Shown: positions 22,641-26,207 of the stretch, piece by piece
How positions within the stretch are numbered: the first letter of the stretch is position 1
How the letters are laid out: the number at the start of each line of letters is the position of its first letter
From: JAAYCB01 sp012744395
GTDB taxonomy: Bacteria > Planctomycetota > Planctomycetia > Pirellulales > Thermoguttaceae
Assembly (NCBI GenBank): GCA_028703175.1
Contig: JAQVNJ010000090.1
Coordinates: 1-26,207, forward strand
DNA: 26,207 bases
Direction: 5' to 3'
The notes under the pieces: model-generated
Told to the model about the DNA's origin: nothing
The model's database searches: none
What the model saw: the letters and a program-made list of their open reading frames with translations, nothing else
Position numbers and translations under genes: made by a program

Positions 22641-25139
22641 ATGATGCCCAAGACGATGGTTTTCCTATGCGGAATGGCCCTGGCAGCCGTCGTGTCGCGG
22701 CCGGTTGCCTCGTTTGCAGCCGAGGCCGAGCCCGAGATGTCGTTCCGTTTCGAATCCGGCGCCGACACGTGGAGGCCGCGGTCGGCCTCGATCGGGGTGT
22801 CGCGCGAGGAGGGCGACGGCGCCGTGCCTGGCAGTGCGGCGCACCTCCGCGTCCAAGGGCGGATCGAGGAGGGATGGAACTACGCCGCCTGCGAGCCGCG
22901 GCCGATTCGTCCCAATCAGCTCTACCGGTTCACGGCATGGGTCCGCGTGGACAAGCTCGGATCGGCGACGCCCCCGCCCTATCTGAAGTGCGAGTTCACC
23001 GGCGAACGGCGCAAGTCGCTCGGCCAGGTGCACACGACCCGTTACGAGCCGTCGCGGCTCGGCCAATGGCAGCAGCTCGAAGTCGAGTTCCAGGCGCCGG
23101 AGCAGGCGCGGACATGCTGGCTGGCGCTCGAAAAGGGGACGAGCTCGTCTGCCGAGATCGATGCCCGGCTGGACGAGATCGAGCTCCGCCCGATCGCTCG
23201 CCTGAGCGTGATCGACCGCTATCGTTTGGAGCCGCTGCCGGAGAAGCTGGTGGCGGCCCGCGGCGTGCATCCGCGGCTCTACTTGAGCGCCGCGAAGATC
23301 GCGGAACTGCGCGGGGCGATCGCAACCACGCACGCGGAACTCTGGCGGGAGCTTCGCGCCTTGGCCGACCGGGCGGTGAAGCGCGGCCCGCCGGCCTACC
23401 GCGAAGACGACGGCCACAGCGGCGACGAACAGCTCTGGCAGCGCGAAGTCGGCAACACGATGCCGGTTCTCGCCATGGCCTACGTCCTCAGCGGCCAGCG
23501 GCAGTATCTCGAAAGCGCCGAGGCCTGGGCCCTGGCCTCCTGCGGATACAAAACGTGGGGCTTGGGCCGCATCGACGGCATGGACCTGGCCGCCGGCCAT
23601 CAACTGTTCGGCCTGGGGATCGTCTACGACTGGTGCCATGCCGACCTGGCCGAAGACGCCCGGCGGACGATCCGCGAGACGATCGTCCGCCGCGGCTCGG
23701 CGATGTTCGAAGCCGGCGCTACCGGCAAGGCATGGTGGGGCAAATCCTACATGCAGAACCATCTCTGGGTCGATGCCTGCGGGCTGTCCGTCGCCGGGCT
23801 GGCCGTTGTGGACGAAGTCGACGACGCGGACCTTTGGATCGGCTTCGGCCTCGATAAGTTCCGCCGCACGAACGACGCCCTGGGCACTGACGGGGCGAGC
23901 CACGAGGGAGTGGGCTACTGGGAATACGGGGTTGAATACCTCCTCAAGTTCATGCACCTCGCCCGCGAGCTGCTCGGCGTGGACCTCTACCAGCACCCCT
24001 GGTGGCGGCAGACGGCCGCGTACCCGCTCTATCTCAGCCTGCCGCGGCAGGCGTGGACGCGGTCCAATTCGATCGTCGATATCGCCGACTGCCCGAGGTC
24101 GCACTGGTACGGCCCCGACTATCTGCTCCGCGGCCTTGCGCGCGAGTATCGCGATGGGCACGCCCAGTGGCTGGCCGACCAGGTCGATCGGGCGGATATC
24201 GCCGCGCCCGGCGCATCGTGGCTGAATCTCGTGTGGCACGACCCGGCGGTCAAGCCCGTTCCGCCCGACGATTTGCCGACGCTCCGCCACTTCGACGACC
24301 TGGGGATCGTCAGCGCGCGAACCGGCTGGTCGGGCGCCGAATCGCTCGCCGTGCTGAAGTGCGGTCCGTTCCTCGGACACAAAGCGGTCGAGGAGTTTTC
24401 CTACGATCCCGGCGGCGGGCACGTGCACCCCGATGCGAATCATTTCGTCCTCTTCGGCGCCGGCGAATGGCTGATCCGCGACGACGGCTATCGCGCCAAG
24501 TGGACCGGGCAGCACAACACGCTGCTGGTCGACGGGCGGGGGCAGTTGGGCGAGGGCAAGCAGTGGTTCGACGGCAGCCGGCCGCTGGCGGTGAAATCGC
24601 GGCCGCGAATCCTCCGCGCGGCAAGCACGCCCGCGGTCGACCACGTCGTGGGCGAGGCCGCGGCGGCCTATCCGGCGGACCTGGCGGTCGAGTCGTACCG
24701 GCGGCACCTGCTGTTTCTCAAGCCCGACGTCGTTATCGTGGCTGACGAGATCCGCACGACCTCGCCGCGCGAGCTGGAGTTGAGGTTTCATCCCGAATCG
24801 CAGGACTGCCGGCGCGAGGGAGGGGCGTACGTCTGCGCCGGCAAGGCGGCGACGCTCCGCATCGAGCCGTTGACTGCCGAAGCGGTGCAAGTCGAGGCGG
24901 CTCCGCTTGCGGTGGAGGGCCGGCAGGGCGAGAAGGAGCAGACGATGTTCACCGTTCGCCTGATCCGCAAGACCAGCGCGTGGCGCAACGCCGTGGCCCT
25001 TTCCTGGAGCGAATCGGAGAATCCGCCCAGGCAAGTCCAACTCGAAAGCAGAGGCAGCGCGGCCGTCTTCACCTGCGGCCGGCGGCAGGTGACCCTCGAC
25101 TGGGCCACCGCGCAAGCGACGGAGACCGGAGTCCCCTGA
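22641..25139 (+). CDS. Secreted heparinase II/III-type polysaccharide lyase
   Basis: This 832-residue protein begins with a signal peptide (KTMVFLCGMALAAVVSRPVASFAA) and a carbohydrate-binding-like beta-sandwich (about 28-190; MSFRFESGADTW, NQLYRFTAWVRVDKL, WLALEKGT). An alpha/alpha-toroid domain follows, with NHLWVDACG near 372 and HEGVGYWEYG near 420, then the heparinase II/III beta-sandwich with GGGHVHPDANHF near 590 and GEWLIRDDGY. The Asn/His, Tyr and GHxHxD elements are those used for beta-elimination of uronic-acid polysaccharides such as heparan, alginate or ulvan. The start at 22641 has AGGAG 5 nt upstream, and a second ATG follows at 22644. It is the core enzyme of this cluster. The substrate is not determinable. 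Confidence 0.85.
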   Translation: MMPKTMVFLCGMALAAVVSRPVASFAAEAEPEMSFRFESGADTWRPRSASIGVSREEGDGAVPGSAAHLRVQGRIEEGWNYAACEPRPIRPNQLYRFTAWVRVDKLGSATPPPYLKCEFTGERRKSLGQVHTTRYEPSRLGQWQQLEVEFQAPEQARTCWLALEKGTSSSAEIDARLDEIELRPIARLSVIDRYRLEPLPEKLVAARGVHPRLYLSAAKIAELRGAIATTHAELWRELRALADRAVKRGPPAYREDDGHSGDEQLWQREVGNTMPVLAMAYVLSGQRQYLESAEAWALASCGYKTWGLGRIDGMDLAAGHQLFGLGIVYDWCHADLAEDARRTIRETIVRRGSAMFEAGATGKAWWGKSYMQNHLWVDACGLSVAGLAVVDEVDDADLWIGFGLDKFRRTNDALGTDGASHEGVGYWEYGVEYLLKFMHLARELLGVDLYQHPWWRQTAAYPLYLSLPRQAWTRSNSIVDIADCPRSHWYGPDYLLRGLAREYRDGHAQWLADQVDRADIAAPGASWLNLVWHDPAVKPVPPDDLPTLRHFDDLGIVSARTGWSGAESLAVLKCGPFLGHKAVEEFSYDPGGGHVHPDANHFVLFGAGEWLIRDDGYRAKWTGQHNTLLVDGRGQLGEGKQWFDGSRPLAVKSRPRILRAASTPAVDHVVGEAAAAYPADLAVESYRRHLLFLKPDVVIVADEIRTTSPRELELRFHPESQDCRREGGAYVCAGKAATLRIEPLTAEAVQVEAAPLAVEGRQGEKEQTMFTVRLIRKTSAWRNAVALSWSESENPPRQVQLESRGSAAVFTCGRRQVTLDWATAQATETGVP

Positions 25140-25171
25140 TCTTTCCCCGCCGCTTGAGGCATTTCCAGCCG

Positions 25172-25193
25172 CCCGCAATTCTACCACTGCGGG
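25172..25193 (+). terminator. Hairpin downstream of the lyase gene
   Basis: Perfect 6-bp arms CCCGCA/TGCGGG with a 10-nt loop lie about 33 bp past the lyase stop in a 214-bp gap. No T-tract follows. It is a terminator candidate only. Confidence 0.25.
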
Positions 25194-25353
25194 TTCCGTG
25201 GGGCTAAAATGAGCGGGCCAGCGATGCCCGCACTGCGGCATCGCCTTACCCGCCGATTCCACAACCGGTTCCAGCATCCCTTCCGTCTGCGCCCCCGGGG
25301 TGCGGGCAGGGACGGGGCGCTGGTCTCGACCACCCGAAAACGAGGGATTCGCC

Positions 25354-26207
25354 ATGACACCCTGGTTCGACCCGTGCTTGATGAGGCCGCGGCGTGATGA
25401 GCTGTGCGGTGAACCCGTGCCGCGCGGCCGGCGCGTCGAGAAGTTGTTGCGGTGCCGGGCCGCCGGGCTGGTCGCCGCGCTGGCCGTCCTCGCGATGCCG
25501 GCGCTCTTGCAGGGCGCGGAACCGTGCCCGGACCGGCTGGTCTGGGTCTTCGGCTGGAACCTTAGCCGCGACAGCGACACGGCAGAGATTTCCAGGGTTT
25601 TGGAGACGGCCTCGCAGCACGGGCTCAACGGCGCGGTGATGTCGCTGGGGCTGGATACGCTCTGCAAGAAGAGGCCCGACTATTTCCGCCGCCTCGAACA
25701 GGTCCAGGCCGCCTGCCAAAGCAACAAGCTGGAGCTGATCCCGGCGATCTTCTCCGTCGGCTACGGAGGGGCCGCCTTGGCGCACAACCGTTACCTGGCC
25801 GAAGGGCTGCCGGTCAGGGACGCCCCGTTTCTCGTGGAAGGGGGCAAGGCCCGGCTCGTGCCCGACGAGTCGATCGGGCTGGTCAACGGCGGCTTCGAGG
25901 ACTTTTCAGGAAACAGGCTGGCCGGGTATCGCTTCCATGACCAGCCCGGCGAAGTCAGCTTCGTCGATTCACAAGTCAAGCGCGAGGGCCGGGCCGCGCT
26001 GCGTTTCGAGAACTTCACCGCCAACCAGGCCGGCCACGGCCGGGTGATGCAGGAGGTCCGGCTCCAGCCGCATCGCTGCTACCGGATCACGCTCTGGGTC
26101 AAGACCGAGGGGCTGGAACCGGCCAGTGGATTCAAGGTCCAGGTGCTGGCCGGCACCCGGGCGCTGGCGCCCCGCTCGTTCAACTTGGAGCCCACCTCCG
26201 ATTGGCG
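25354..26207 (+). CDS. Secreted glycoside-hydrolase-like protein with carbohydrate-binding domain, 3' end missing
   Basis: The frame opens at ATG 25354, with GAGGG about 9 nt upstream, and runs off the right edge after 284 codons. A long, basic N-terminal region precedes a hydrophobic signal (AAGLVAALAVLAMPALLQGAE). RLVWVFGWNLSRDSDTAEISRVLETASQHGLNGAVMS and the following RLEQVQAACQSNKLELIPAIFS look like the first strands and helices of a (beta/alpha)8 glycoside hydrolase. From about residue 175 a beta-sandwich begins (LVNGGFEDFSGNRLAGYRFH, GRAALRFENFT, CYRITLWVKTEGL), typical of a CBM4/9-like carbohydrate-binding domain inserted after the start of the barrel. It continues the polysaccharide cluster. 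The exact GH family cannot be stated from a partial sequence. Confidence 0.65.
   Translation, partial: MTPWFDPCLMRPRRDELCGEPVPRGRRVEKLLRCRAAGLVAALAVLAMPALLQGAEPCPDRLVWVFGWNLSRDSDTAEISRVLETASQHGLNGAVMSLGLDTLCKKRPDYFRRLEQVQAACQSNKLELIPAIFSVGYGGAALAHNRYLAEGLPVRDAPFLVEGGKARLVPDESIGLVNGGFEDFSGNRLAGYRFHDQPGEVSFVDSQVKREGRAALRFENFTANQAGHGRVMQEVRLQPHRCYRITLWVKTEGLEPASGFKVQVLAGTRALAPRSFNLEPTSDW

Noticed and set aside
22665..25667. 1000-codon open frame on the minus strand
   Set aside because: It is an antisense shadow of the lyase gene in GC-rich DNA. Its translation is low-complexity Arg/Gly/Ala-rich without recognisable motifs, while the plus strand carries clear lyase motifs.
1..26207. CRISPR arrays, tRNA or rRNA genes, intact insertion sequences
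   Set aside because: No regularly spaced direct repeats, no tRNA-like T-loop sequences and no transposase motifs were noticed on reading both strands. Covariance or profile searches could not be run.

Overview
The window reads as a stretch of a planctomycete chromosome, most likely Pirellulales-like. The phylum-level call is an inference. It rests on high G+C, many Tat-type signal peptides (RR-x-F/M-L), a ThuA-domain protein, several Gfo/Idh/MocA oxidoreductases including a Tat-exported one, a Na+/solute symporter, a polysaccharide-lyase cluster, and a fragment resembling the methyltransferase-like module of planctomycete PQQ proteins. An [FeFe] hydrogenase points to an anaerobic or fermentative lifestyle. 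No rRNA, tRNA, CRISPR array or intact insertion sequence was seen.

Layout. (1) Positions 3-5000 are a loose set of genes: a tandem-VOC-domain protein cut by the left edge, an exported ThuA-domain protein, a decayed gene fragment next to a 55-bp REP-like palindrome, a Tat-exported [FeFe] hydrogenase, and an aldo/keto reductase. (2) Positions 5213-17313 form a divergent carbohydrate locus. On the minus strand, aldolase, isomerase, FGGY kinase and amidohydrolase lie in one tight operon. On the plus strand are a sodium/solute symporter, a class III aminotransferase, a Tat-exported Gfo/Idh/MocA protein, a remnant of a second such gene, a cytoplasmic Gfo/Idh/MocA oxidoreductase and an EamA transporter. 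Between the arms (10053-10343) are two facing sigma70-type promoters, each with a perfect TTGACA and a 17-bp spacer, and a 14-bp operator-like palindrome. The parts fit uptake of an unidentified, possibly amino- or deoxy-substituted sugar or cyclitol, then oxidation/transamination, isomerisation, phosphorylation and aldol cleavage.

(3) Positions 17472-18993 hold a toxin-antitoxin module: an MqsR-like toxin overlapping by 4 bp an antitoxin that combines an MqsA-type zinc finger, an HTH and a C-terminal Panacea (DUF4065/SocA-like) domain. A perfect 13+2+13 palindrome sits exactly on its promoter. (4) Positions 19049-26207 hold secreted polysaccharide-processing functions: a Tat-exported deacetylase-like protein on the minus strand, then on the plus strand an SGNH hydrolase, a beta-propeller-like secreted protein, a heparinase II/III-type lyase and a glycoside-hydrolase-like protein cut by the right edge.

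The most notable items are the three-domain Panacea antitoxin with its operator, the exported [FeFe] hydrogenase with an altered L2 motif, and the divergent catabolic locus of unknown substrate. All family assignments come from reading motifs by eye. No database search was possible.
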